Shown: positions 1 through 6,474 of the stretch, piece after piece
How the letters are laid out: each line of letters begins with the position of its first letter
Position numbering within the stretch: the stretch's first letter is position 1
Assembly (NCBI GenBank): GCA_937915735.1
Contig: CALGGS010000255.1
Coordinates: 1-13,597 of the forward strand
Direction of reading: 5' to 3'
Length of the DNA stretch: 13,597 bases
From: an uncultured Treponema sp.
GTDB taxonomy: Bacteria > Spirochaetota > Spirochaetia > Treponematales > Treponemataceae
Notes under the pieces: generated by a model
What the model saw: only the letters and a program-made list of their open reading frames with translations
Database searches by the model: none
What the model was told of the DNA's origin: nothing
Program-made: the position numbers and the translations under genes

Positions 1-55
1 AAAACATCGCATTTTCAAAGTTACCTCGAAAAATTGCAATTTTTCGAGGTTCCCT
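1..55. repeat. Right end of a three-hairpin repeat, family A (cut by window edge)
   Basis: All 55 bases are identical to 10323-10377, the right part of the complete family A repeat. Positions 23-50 form a perfect 28-base palindrome with half-site ACCTCGAAAAATTG, and the element ends in GGTTCCC at 54. The start lies outside the window. It sits about 28 bases before the uridine phosphorylase start, so that gene's promoter is either inside the repeat or beyond the window. Confidence 0.85.
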
Positions 56-82
56 AAAAAAAACATTTCAAAGGGGGAAATT

Positions 83-859
83 ATGGTTGACTACACAGAA
101 GGCTCTGGAAAGCAGTATCACACAGGAGTGGGCCCTGGCGACATCGGAAAATATGTAATTTTGCCAGGAGATCCAAAAAGATGCGCGAAAATCGCCGAAC
201 ATTTTGAAAACGCCCGTCTTGTTGCAGATGTTCGCGAATACACGACTTACACAGGAACCCTCGAAGGCGTTCCGGTCTCTGTTACATCAACAGGAATCGG
301 AGGACCTTCGGCATCAATCGCAATTGACGAGCTTGTAAAATGCGGTGCGCACACCTTTATTCGTGTCGGAACCTGTGGCGGAATGCAGGAAGAAGTTATG
401 GGCGGCGACATTGTAATTGCGACGGGAGCGGTTCGTATGGAAGGCACCAGCCGCGAGTTCGCACCGATTGAATATCCGGCGGTGGCAAACATTGACTGCG
501 TAAATGCGCTCATGTCGGCCGCAAAAAAGCTCAATATTCCTCATCACACGGGTGTCGTACAGTGCAAAGACTCATTTTTCGGCCAGCACGAGCCGGAAAT
601 TATGCCTGTAAGCTACGAACTTGAAAATAAATGGCAGGCCTGGCTTAGAATGGGCTGCCTTGCAAGCGAAATGGAAAGTGCGGCGCTTTTTATTGCAGGT
701 CAATTTTTGAGAGTCCGTGTTGGCTCCTGCTTTTTGGTTGTCGCAAATCAAGAGCGGGCGAAAAAAGGCTTGCCGAACAAGCAGGCACACGACACAGAAG
801 CGGCAATAACCGTCGCAGTCGAAGCTCTCCGCAGCCTTATCCTGCAGGACAAAAACTAG
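83..859 (+). CDS. udp: Uridine phosphorylase
   Basis: A 258-residue nucleoside phosphorylase of the NP-I family, expected to convert uridine and phosphate to uracil and ribose-1-phosphate in cytosolic pyrimidine salvage. The length matches E. coli Udp (about 253). Visible family motifs are the phosphate-binding LPGDP (27-31), STGIGGPSASIA (69-80), RVGTCGG (94-100, with Arg94 and Thr97 as phosphate/ribose contacts by analogy with E. coli Arg91 and Thr94), and EMES (196-199, ribose binding). The uracil-recognition loop reads GQHEPE (167-172): Gln168 is kept, but the Arg two residues after it in E. coli is Glu here. From memory this GQH variant is common in Firmicutes-like uridine phosphorylases. 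The start at 83 is supported by AAAGGGGG five bases upstream. The TAG stop is formed by the end of the downstream repeat. Another NP-I nucleoside specificity is possible but less likely. Confidence 0.9.
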   Translation: MVDYTEGSGKQYHTGVGPGDIGKYVILPGDPKRCAKIAEHFENARLVADVREYTTYTGTLEGVPVSVTSTGIGGPSASIAIDELVKCGAHTFIRVGTCGGMQEEVMGGDIVIATGAVRMEGTSREFAPIEYPAVANIDCVNALMSAAKKLNIPHHTGVVQCKDSFFGQHEPEIMPVSYELENKWQAWLRMGCLASEMESAALFIAGQFLRVRVGSCFLVVANQERAKKGLPNKQAHDTEAAITVAVEALRSLILQDKN

Positions 860-994
860 GGAAGTACTGATTAACACTTGACGCGATTAATCAGTACTTC
901 CCGTCAAATTGCCGTAACTCTCTGAGTTACGGACAATTAGCTACATTCAATGAGAACACTGATTAATTCTTTATTGAATTAATCAGTGTTTCCC
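859..994. repeat. Complete three-hairpin repeat, family B (MITE-like)
   Basis: This 136-bp element fills the whole gap between two convergent genes. Its ends are inverted repeats: GGGAAGTACTGATTAA on the left and the complement of GGGAAACACTGATTAA on the right. It folds as three consecutive hairpins: a 16-bp perfect stem (859-874 with 887-902), a 14-bp stem with one bulged A (907-920 with 924-938), and a 15-bp perfect stem (955-969 with 976-990). CTA and TAG flank the two ends. The right 55 bases (939-993) recur as an exact reverse complement at 13543-13597. No coding potential or transposase is visible. No T-run follows any stem, so it is not a classical terminator, though it could act as a two-way transcription barrier. 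Confidence 0.85.
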
Positions 995-3888
995 TAGCTG
1001 TTTACGATGTTCAAAATCTTGTCGTGATCAACGGCATTTACCGCCCGCTTCAACTCCTCGAAGTGGGCGCATTTTTTTTCTGGAATTTTGTAATCGCCCA
1101 TCATTGCGATAATCTGGTCGGCAGTGTCATAATCAAAGGCTTGAACACACTCACCGATATTTTTTACAGCCTCTTCGTATTGCTCAGCAGACATTTCTTC
1201 TTTATCTGAGTCATCTTCTTTTAAATCACAAATTGGAGCAAGATGCTCTTTGTATGAGCGGTAAAGCGCAAGAAGTGACGGAGTCTTTGCAAGAATTTCC
1301 GCCTCATTTTCTTCATCTCCGCACTTTTCAAGATATTTCGCATCTTCAGAAAGCTTTTCCGCCCCGATTAAGCGGGCAGAAGATTTTAGCGCGTGAACCA
1401 GAATCGTGTAATTTCTCCAGTCCTTTTGCTCGACAAATTGCTCAATAGAAGCAGATTTTTCGTCAATAACCGCATAAAATTCTTTTAAAGTCGGCTCTAA
1501 GACCTCAATGCCGCCAGTATATTTGAGCGCATCAGAAAGATTTATGCCGGTAATTTTCGCAAACTTGTTGTCTGACTCACTTTCGGCGTCGACATCCTCC
1601 AGAACGGCCATTTCTTCTACGACTTCACTTGCGTCAATATGAATCACCAAATTCTTCGGGAGATACTGAAGAATCATCGCCTCAAGCTTTTTGCCTTCAA
1701 TCGGCTTTGTCATATAATCCGAGAAGCCCTTTGAAAGGAACATTTCCTTTGCGCCGGCGACAGCATTTGCCGTAAGAGCTATGACTGGAACCCCTTTGCT
1801 TTTATTTTCTTCCAGTGTCAGCATTTTCTCGAAAGTCTGAACGCCGTCCATTCCGGGCATTCGGTGGTCAAGGAAAACTATGTCGTAATGCTTTTCTTTT
1901 AGAGCATCGAGCGCCTCATAGCCAGAAAGAACTGTGTCAATCTGAATCTCAGTCTGCTTTAAAAGTCCTTTTACGACAGTAAGATTTAATTCAGTGTCAT
2001 CAACGACTAGAATTCGCGCATCAGGCGCTTTAAAAAGCTCCTGATAAACTTCGGCATTTTCCAGAGACTTTTTGTAGGTCTCCTCAAAATTTCCGATTGG
2101 CTCCCAGTCAATGACCCCCTGAAGCACAGAAAAATAGAAATCACTTCCTTCGCCGTAAACGCTGACAACCTCAAGACGGGAATTCATCAGATTTAAAAGG
2201 CTCTGAACAATGTTAAGGCCAAGACCTGTTCCTTCGATAGTTCGGTTTCGCTCTTCTTCGATACGCTGGAAAGCCGTAAAAAGTTTCGGAATGTCCTTGT
2301 CTTTAATACCAATTCCCGTGTCAATGACATGAACCGTAAGCATAACATGAGAATAGTCGATTTTTTTGCTTGCGATAGAAAGGGTAACACTTCCTTCATT
2401 CGTGTATTTTACGGCGTTCGTAAGAACATTTATGCAGCACTGACTGATTCGCACATCATCTCCATAAAGAAGATTCGGGCAAGTCGGGTCTACCTCAACA
2501 TTGAATTTAAGATTTTTGTTTTCTGCCCGCTTTGAAATCATATTCACAACATTGTTTATAGTAGAGCTCAAATTATAATTTGTCTGAATGATTTCAAGTT
2601 TTCCTGCCTCAATTTTTGAAAAATCAAGAATATCATTTACGATATTCAAAAGACTTTTTCCCGCGCTTTCGATGTCATGGGCATAATTTGAAATAACAGC
2701 GTCCCTGCTTTCACGGATAATCATTTCGTTCAAGCCCAAAACGGCGTTAATCGGCGTTCTGATTTCGTGAGACATATTTGACAAAAACTCGGATTTTGCC
2801 TTACTCGCAGCCTTCGCAGTTGCCAGCTGAGTTTCCAAAAGCTGACTTCGTTCAAGATTTTTGATGTAGCTTTCAGTCGTCGAAACCATTTCTACAAGCC
2901 GCTTGTAAAGGATTCCGATTTCACCAGAGGTATTCAGATTTAAGGATTTTATGTCAAGGCGGGGAACATTTCTCGTATGCTCGGTTAAATTGCATATATT
3001 TGAGTCTTCGACCGCCTTCGCCAAAAGCTGCAATGGATGAGAAATTGAAAGATTCGTGTATGCAAAGGAAATAAAAATTACCGGAGTTGCGATAATCATC
3101 ATCAAAATTACAAGTCGTGTCGCGAAAACGATTTGCTGCCATTCGCTTACATTTTTAAATTCTGAAAGAAGACCGTCCGCAAAGCCAAAGCAAGCAACAA
3201 TAAGGATAATTGAGACAGAAAGAATGAGTGCTAAAAGCTTTGTACGGATTCTACCGCCCTTTTGTTTTAAAAGCTCAGAGCGAAGCTTTATGTATTCTTC
3301 GGACTCATAATTGCTTGCAAAAAACAGATTTTTGATTTTTTCCGGAAAATAATTGAAATAAGCAAAGCAAAAAGCAGAAACAACTGCCGATGACGGAAGG
3401 GCAACAATAAAATGAAAGACTTCTGCGTTAAGTGTAATTCCACGGTCTTCGAGAACCGCAAGAAGGATATTCCAGCCATTTCCCAAGACAAGCGCAAAAA
3501 GCAGAACCGTAACGAAGGATTTCCAGGGACTTTTGTACCAGTGCCTCATAATCGGAAAATTTGAAATCAGCGAGGCAAGAAGAAGCACGAAGGTATGATA
3601 TGGGAAAACATGATTTAAAAAGGTTTCGGTACAGAAAAAAAGAAGCACTACAAGAGAGCCGACGGCATAGCCTGAAAGGGATGTAAGAAGCATTACAGGC
3701 ACAATCTGAATGTAAACACGGATTTTGTGGACTATCCAGCCGTGAAAGGTCAAGTCGATTTTGTCTCCAGCTCCCACATGCTCGATTAAAAGCAACAGAA
3801 TAAAACAGATAAGCGTCGAAAGCGGAATCGTCAGGCGATGTCTTTTGTCTTGAAGAAAGAAAAATGAACCGAATTCCTTTGCAGACAT
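994..3888 (-). CDS. Membrane hybrid sensor histidine kinase with receiver and HPt domains
   Basis: A 964-residue hybrid kinase. The N-terminal ~280 residues hold about six or seven hydrophobic segments (near 21-36, 60-83, 97-112, 124-146, 157-181, 215-235, 255-279), with no large extracytoplasmic domain, followed by a HAMP-like linker and coiled coil (about 280-360). The kinase core has the H-box SHEIRTPI (His374), N-box NVLTNAVKYT (487-496), G1 DTGIGI (523-528) and G2 GTGLGL (553-558). The receiver (about 624-742) keeps Asp630/Asp631, phospho-acceptor Asp674, Thr706 and Lys728. An HPt domain follows with His832 in HALKSS. A C-terminal extension (about 895-964) resembles one seen in many such kinases. 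All phosphorelay residues look intact. The ATG shares one base with the stop of the upstream response regulator gene (TAATG), implying translational coupling; AAGGG precedes it. The TAG stop is contributed by the adjoining repeat. The sensed signal is unknown. Confidence 0.93.
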   Translation of the reverse strand: MSAKEFGSFFFLQDKRHRLTIPLSTLICFILLLLIEHVGAGDKIDLTFHGWIVHKIRVYIQIVPVMLLTSLSGYAVGSLVVLLFFCTETFLNHVFPYHTFVLLLASLISNFPIMRHWYKSPWKSFVTVLLFALVLGNGWNILLAVLEDRGITLNAEVFHFIVALPSSAVVSAFCFAYFNYFPEKIKNLFFASNYESEEYIKLRSELLKQKGGRIRTKLLALILSVSIILIVACFGFADGLLSEFKNVSEWQQIVFATRLVILMMIIATPVIFISFAYTNLSISHPLQLLAKAVEDSNICNLTEHTRNVPRLDIKSLNLNTSGEIGILYKRLVEMVSTTESYIKNLERSQLLETQLATAKAASKAKSEFLSNMSHEIRTPINAVLGLNEMIIRESRDAVISNYAHDIESAGKSLLNIVNDILDFSKIEAGKLEIIQTNYNLSSTINNVVNMISKRAENKNLKFNVEVDPTCPNLLYGDDVRISQCCINVLTNAVKYTNEGSVTLSIASKKIDYSHVMLTVHVIDTGIGIKDKDIPKLFTAFQRIEEERNRTIEGTGLGLNIVQSLLNLMNSRLEVVSVYGEGSDFYFSVLQGVIDWEPIGNFEETYKKSLENAEVYQELFKAPDARILVVDDTELNLTVVKGLLKQTEIQIDTVLSGYEALDALKEKHYDIVFLDHRMPGMDGVQTFEKMLTLEENKSKGVPVIALTANAVAGAKEMFLSKGFSDYMTKPIEGKKLEAMILQYLPKNLVIHIDASEVVEEMAVLEDVDAESESDNKFAKITGINLSDALKYTGGIEVLEPTLKEFYAVIDEKSASIEQFVEQKDWRNYTILVHALKSSARLIGAEKLSEDAKYLEKCGDEENEAEILAKTPSLLALYRSYKEHLAPICDLKEDDSDKEEMSAEQYEEAVKNIGECVQAFDYDTADQIIAMMGDYKIPEKKCAHFEELKRAVNAVDHDKILNIVNS

Positions 3889-4649
3889 TATTTTCCCTTG
3901 AAGAAGTCGTCAACCGTCTTTAAAAGCAAGTCTGGTTCTGTAGATTTTAGCATGTATTTTTCCGGACCTGCCGCCAAGACCTTCATTACCGTCTCTTTGT
4001 CGTCCTTTGAAGTAAGGAAGATAACAGGAATATTGCAAAGATTAGCATCATGCTTGAGCATTTCAAAAATCTGAAGTCCCGAAGCAACCGGCATTTCGTA
4101 ATCAAGCAGAATTAAATCAACATGATTGTTTGACAAAAACTGCAATGCGTTAAGGCCGGAATTTGCCATATAAGCGTCGTATTTTTTGGAAAGCCAGATT
4201 TTCATCGTTCTGAGCATAACACTGTCATCGTCAACAACGAGAATTTTTTTGCGTCCCGGAGTTCCGCCAGCCTCACTCGTAATTAAGATATTGAGCTTTT
4301 GGATAACCTCCTGAATGTTGACAGGCCTGCTGAAGGAAGCAGAAACCAAGGTTTTTGGGAAAACCTCGTAAGCGGCCTCGATTTCCATTGGATTTCCGAT
4401 TAAGTAAAGAACCCTGTCCCTTCCGTCTTCGGTAACAAGCTTCTTAAGATATTTGAGAGTTCCGTTGAATTTGTTCAAGTCGCCTTCGAGATAAACGATG
4501 TAAATGTCAGGGATATTCTGAATGAGGGAAATTTCGACCATATCAGGCTCGGCCGTCGAGACATCGAAACGAGCTTCTTTTAAAGCTTTTATCATTGCTG
4601 TAACTAAAAAACTCTGTGTTTCGCTAACAAATAAAATACTTCGTTCCAT
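3888..4649 (-). CDS. Double-receiver response regulator, first receiver degenerate
   Basis: A 253-residue protein with two receiver-like domains and no output domain. The C-terminal receiver (about 134-252) is complete: acidic Asp140-142, phospho-acceptor Asp183 in LLDYEMP, Thr213 and Lys235. The N-terminal part (about 1-124) has the same hydrophobic strand pattern (SILFVSE, DIYIVYLEGD, RVLYLIGNP, SRPVNIQEVI) but lacks the acidic pair and the usual phospho-acceptor Asp. Near its end it has Ser-Arg-Pro where Lys-Pro is typical. It therefore looks like a non-phosphorylated pseudo-receiver, perhaps a dimerisation or partner-binding module. The gene is first in an operon with the hybrid kinase (one-base overlap), so it is the likely partner or intermediate in that relay. 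AAGAGG (complement at 4655-4660) precedes the ATG. Confidence 0.88.
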   Translation of the reverse strand: MERSILFVSETQSFLVTAMIKALKEARFDVSTAEPDMVEISLIQNIPDIYIVYLEGDLNKFNGTLKYLKKLVTEDGRDRVLYLIGNPMEIEAAYEVFPKTLVSASFSRPVNIQEVIQKLNILITSEAGGTPGRKKILVVDDDSVMLRTMKIWLSKKYDAYMANSGLNALQFLSNNHVDLILLDYEMPVASGLQIFEMLKHDANLCNIPVIFLTSKDDKETVMKVLAAGPEKYMLKSTEPDLLLKTVDDFFKGK

Positions 4650-4687
4650 GAAAACCTCTTACAAACTCTCTGTTTCCAACTCGAAGT

Positions 4688-4693
4688 ATTATA
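4688..4693 (-). promoter_or_regulatory. Probable -10 element of the response regulator/kinase operon
   Basis: The - strand carries a perfect TATAAT about 39 bases before the response regulator start codon. No good -35 hexamer is present at 16-18 bases; an A/T-rich tract lies there instead. A sigma-70-type promoter is inferred from the -10 only. Confidence 0.5.
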
Positions 4694-4761
4694 ACCTATA
4701 AACGAATTTTTTCATAGAAAAAATTAGAGAAAATTGAGATTTTTTTCATATTATTTTAGAT

Positions 4762-4813
4762 ATATGGGAGCCTCGGAAAATCGCCGAAGACGAGTTTCTC
4801 GAAGTTCCCATAT
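4762..4813. repeat. Solo hairpin related to the left arm of family A repeats
   Basis: A 44-bp GGGAG...TTCCC unit (4766-4809) read on the - strand closely matches the first ~45 bases of the complete family A repeat at 10243, with shared blocks ATGGGAACTTCGA, AAACTC, CTTCG and GATTTTCCGA. Its ends pair into an imperfect hairpin. ATAT flanks it on both sides (4762-4765 and 4810-4813), which could be a 4-bp target duplication, though such a short A/T repeat may be chance. It abuts the -35 of the IMP dehydrogenase promoter. Confidence 0.7.
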
Positions 4814-4842
4814 TGCATTTCGGTCAAAAATTCTGATATACT
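4813..4842 (+). promoter_or_regulatory. Sigma-70-type promoter for IMP dehydrogenase
   Basis: TTGCAT (4813-4818) and TATACT (4837-4842) are separated by 18 bases. The -10 is preceded by TGA, giving an extended -10. Transcription would start near 4849, leaving a leader of about 50 bases. Confidence 0.7.
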
Positions 4843-4869
4843 GTTTCAATTTAATTTGACGAAAAATTA

Positions 4870-4892
4870 GCTCGCGTGTGCGGGCAAAGGAG
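4870..4892 (+). promoter_or_regulatory. Leader hairpin abutting the ribosome binding site of IMP dehydrogenase
   Basis: GCTCGC (4870-4875) can pair with GCGGGC (4880-4885), five Watson-Crick pairs plus one G-U, around a GTGT loop. The stem ends right before AAAGGAG (4886-4892), which lies six bases before ATG 4899. This ribosome binding site makes 4899 the start rather than an in-frame GTG at 4878, which lies inside the hairpin. The stem is a G/C-rich island in an A/T-rich leader and may shape ribosome access. Confidence 0.5.
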
Positions 4893-4898
4893 AAAACT

Positions 4899-6407
4899 AT
4901 GGCATTTTATTTTTCAGAAGCCTCTCACACTTTCGGTGAGTATCTTTTGGTTCCAGGGTATTCAAGCAAAGATTGTATTCCAGACAATGTAAGTCTTCGC
5001 ACCCCGCTTGTGAAATTCAATAAAAAGGCCGGTGAGGAATCTCCAATTTCAATGAACATTCCTATGGTTTCTGCCGTTATGCAGGCTGTTTCTGACGACA
5101 AAATGGCAATCGCCCTGGCAAAAGAGGGCGGAATCAGCTTTATTTACGGAAGCCAGTCAATCGAAGATCAGGCTGCGATGATTGCCAGGGTAAAATCTTA
5201 CAAGGCAGGCTTCGTAACTTCTGACTCAAATGTTCGCCCAGACCAGACTTTGGAAGAAGTCATCGCCTTGAGCGAAAAAACAGGACATTCAACCTGTGCC
5301 GTAACTGAAGACGGAACTGCTCACGGAAAGCTCGTTGGAATCATCACTTCAAAAGATTTCAGAATTTCTCACTGTAAGCCAGGCTCTAAGGTCTCAGAAT
5401 ATATGACACCTCTCGCAGATATGGTAACAGGTCACGAAGGAATCACTTTGAGCGAAGCAAACGAAATCATCTGGGACAAAAAGGTCAACCAGCTTCCAGT
5501 CGTAGACAAAAACGGCAATTTGGTTTCGCTCATTTTCCGAAAGGATTATGCTACTCACGAATCTCACCCGCTTGAATTGCTTGACAGCCAGCATCGCTAC
5601 ATCGTCGGAGCCGGTATCAACACACGAGACTATATGGAGCGAGTTCCAGCCTTACTTGAAGCAGGTGCAGATGTTTTCGTCCTTGATTCAAGCGAAGGTT
5701 TCTCTTACTGGCAGGAAAAGGCTTTAAAAGATATTCACGAAAAATTCGGTAAAAATGTAAAAGTCGGTGCGGGAAATGTCGTAGATGCAGACGGATTCAA
5801 CTTTTTGGCAGAAGCGGGGGCTGATTTCGTAAAAATCGGTATCGGCGGCGGCTCTATCTGTATCACGCGAGAGCAAAAGGGTATCGGTCGCGGTCAGGCA
5901 ACCGCTACAATCGAAGTCGCAAAGGCTCGCGATGAATACTACAAAAAAACAGGCATTTACATTCCAATCTGCTCTGACGGCGGTATCGTTCACGACTATC
6001 ATGTAACGCTCGCTCTTGCTATGGGTGCAGATTTCGTAATGCTTGGCCGATATTTTGCCCGATTTGACGAATCTCCTTCTAACAAGCTGGTTGTAAACGG
6101 TCAGTATGTAAAGGAATATTGGGGCGAAGGAAGCAACAGGGCCAGAAACTGGCAGCGATATGACTTGGGCGGCAAAAAATCAATGGCTTTTGAAGAAGGC
6201 GTTGACTCTTATGTTCCTTACGCTGGTCACTTGCACGATGGCGTTGGAATGACATTGCGCAAGGTAACTCACACAATGTGCAACTGCGGCGCTCTTTCAA
6301 TCCCAGAACTGCAGGAAAAAGCAAAGCTCACCCTCGTTTCAAGCGTTTCAATCACAGAGGGCGGCGCTCACGATGTTATCGTAAAGAACACGACAATGCA
6401 GAGCTAA
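4899..6407 (+). CDS. guaB: IMP dehydrogenase, Tritrichomonas-like type
   Basis: A 502-residue enzyme expected to oxidise IMP to XMP with NAD+, the committed step to GMP. The barrel starts with a PMVSAVMQAVS strand (55-65), followed by two CBS motifs (about 106-220, including YMTPLADMVTG and NQLPVVDKNGNLVSLIFRKD). The catalytic loop reads GIGGGSICITREQKGIGRGQ (314-333) with catalytic Cys321. The flap pair is Arg420-Tyr421 in NWQRYDLGGK. The common bacterial loop reads GPGSICTTR; the GGGSICITREQKGIGRGQ form and the neighbouring segments match, from memory, the IMPDH of the protozoan Tritrichomonas foetus (503 residues, Cys319, Arg418/Tyr419) almost along the whole length. ATG 4899 is chosen because AAAGGAG lies six bases upstream. 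The gene is monocistronic, with its own promoter and a terminator just downstream. Confidence 0.95.
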   Translation: MAFYFSEASHTFGEYLLVPGYSSKDCIPDNVSLRTPLVKFNKKAGEESPISMNIPMVSAVMQAVSDDKMAIALAKEGGISFIYGSQSIEDQAAMIARVKSYKAGFVTSDSNVRPDQTLEEVIALSEKTGHSTCAVTEDGTAHGKLVGIITSKDFRISHCKPGSKVSEYMTPLADMVTGHEGITLSEANEIIWDKKVNQLPVVDKNGNLVSLIFRKDYATHESHPLELLDSQHRYIVGAGINTRDYMERVPALLEAGADVFVLDSSEGFSYWQEKALKDIHEKFGKNVKVGAGNVVDADGFNFLAEAGADFVKIGIGGGSICITREQKGIGRGQATATIEVAKARDEYYKKTGIYIPICSDGGIVHDYHVTLALAMGADFVMLGRYFARFDESPSNKLVVNGQYVKEYWGEGSNRARNWQRYDLGGKKSMAFEEGVDSYVPYAGHLHDGVGMTLRKVTHTMCNCGALSIPELQEKAKLTLVSSVSITEGGAHDVIVKNTTMQS

Positions 6408-6431
6408 GCCTTCGGCAAGTTTGAATAATCT

Positions 6432-6467
6432 AAAACTGGACGGCGTTTTTGCTTGTCCAGTTTTTTT
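6432..6467 (+). terminator. Rho-independent terminator after IMP dehydrogenase
   Basis: A 10-bp perfect stem (AAAACTGGAC at 6432-6441 with GTCCAGTTTT at 6455-6464), a 13-base loop, and a run of seven Ts (6461-6467). It lies 24 bases after the stop codon. On the - strand the stem ends in only four Us, so termination of the facing gene would be weaker. Confidence 0.9.
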
Positions 6468-6474
6468 ATCTGAT

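Noticed and set aside
1..55. CRISPR array, because identical palindromic sequences recur in the window
   Set aside because: Copies are thousands of bases apart, unequal in length, with no regular spacers and no cas genes.
859..994. The hairpins as ordinary intrinsic terminators of the two convergent genes
   Set aside because: No T-run follows any of the stems on either strand, and the same sequence recurs upstream of a gene at 13543-13597, so it is a repeat first.
3428..3913. A 161-residue - strand open frame overlapping the kinase N-terminus
   Set aside because: It overlaps in another frame the well-supported kinase and response regulator genes, and its composition shows no recognisable domain.
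4878..4898. A longer IMP dehydrogenase start at the GTG at 4878
   Set aside because: The added residues are encoded by the ribosome binding site and hairpin, and ATG 4899 has an ideal AAAGGAG six bases upstream and gives the family's usual N-terminus.
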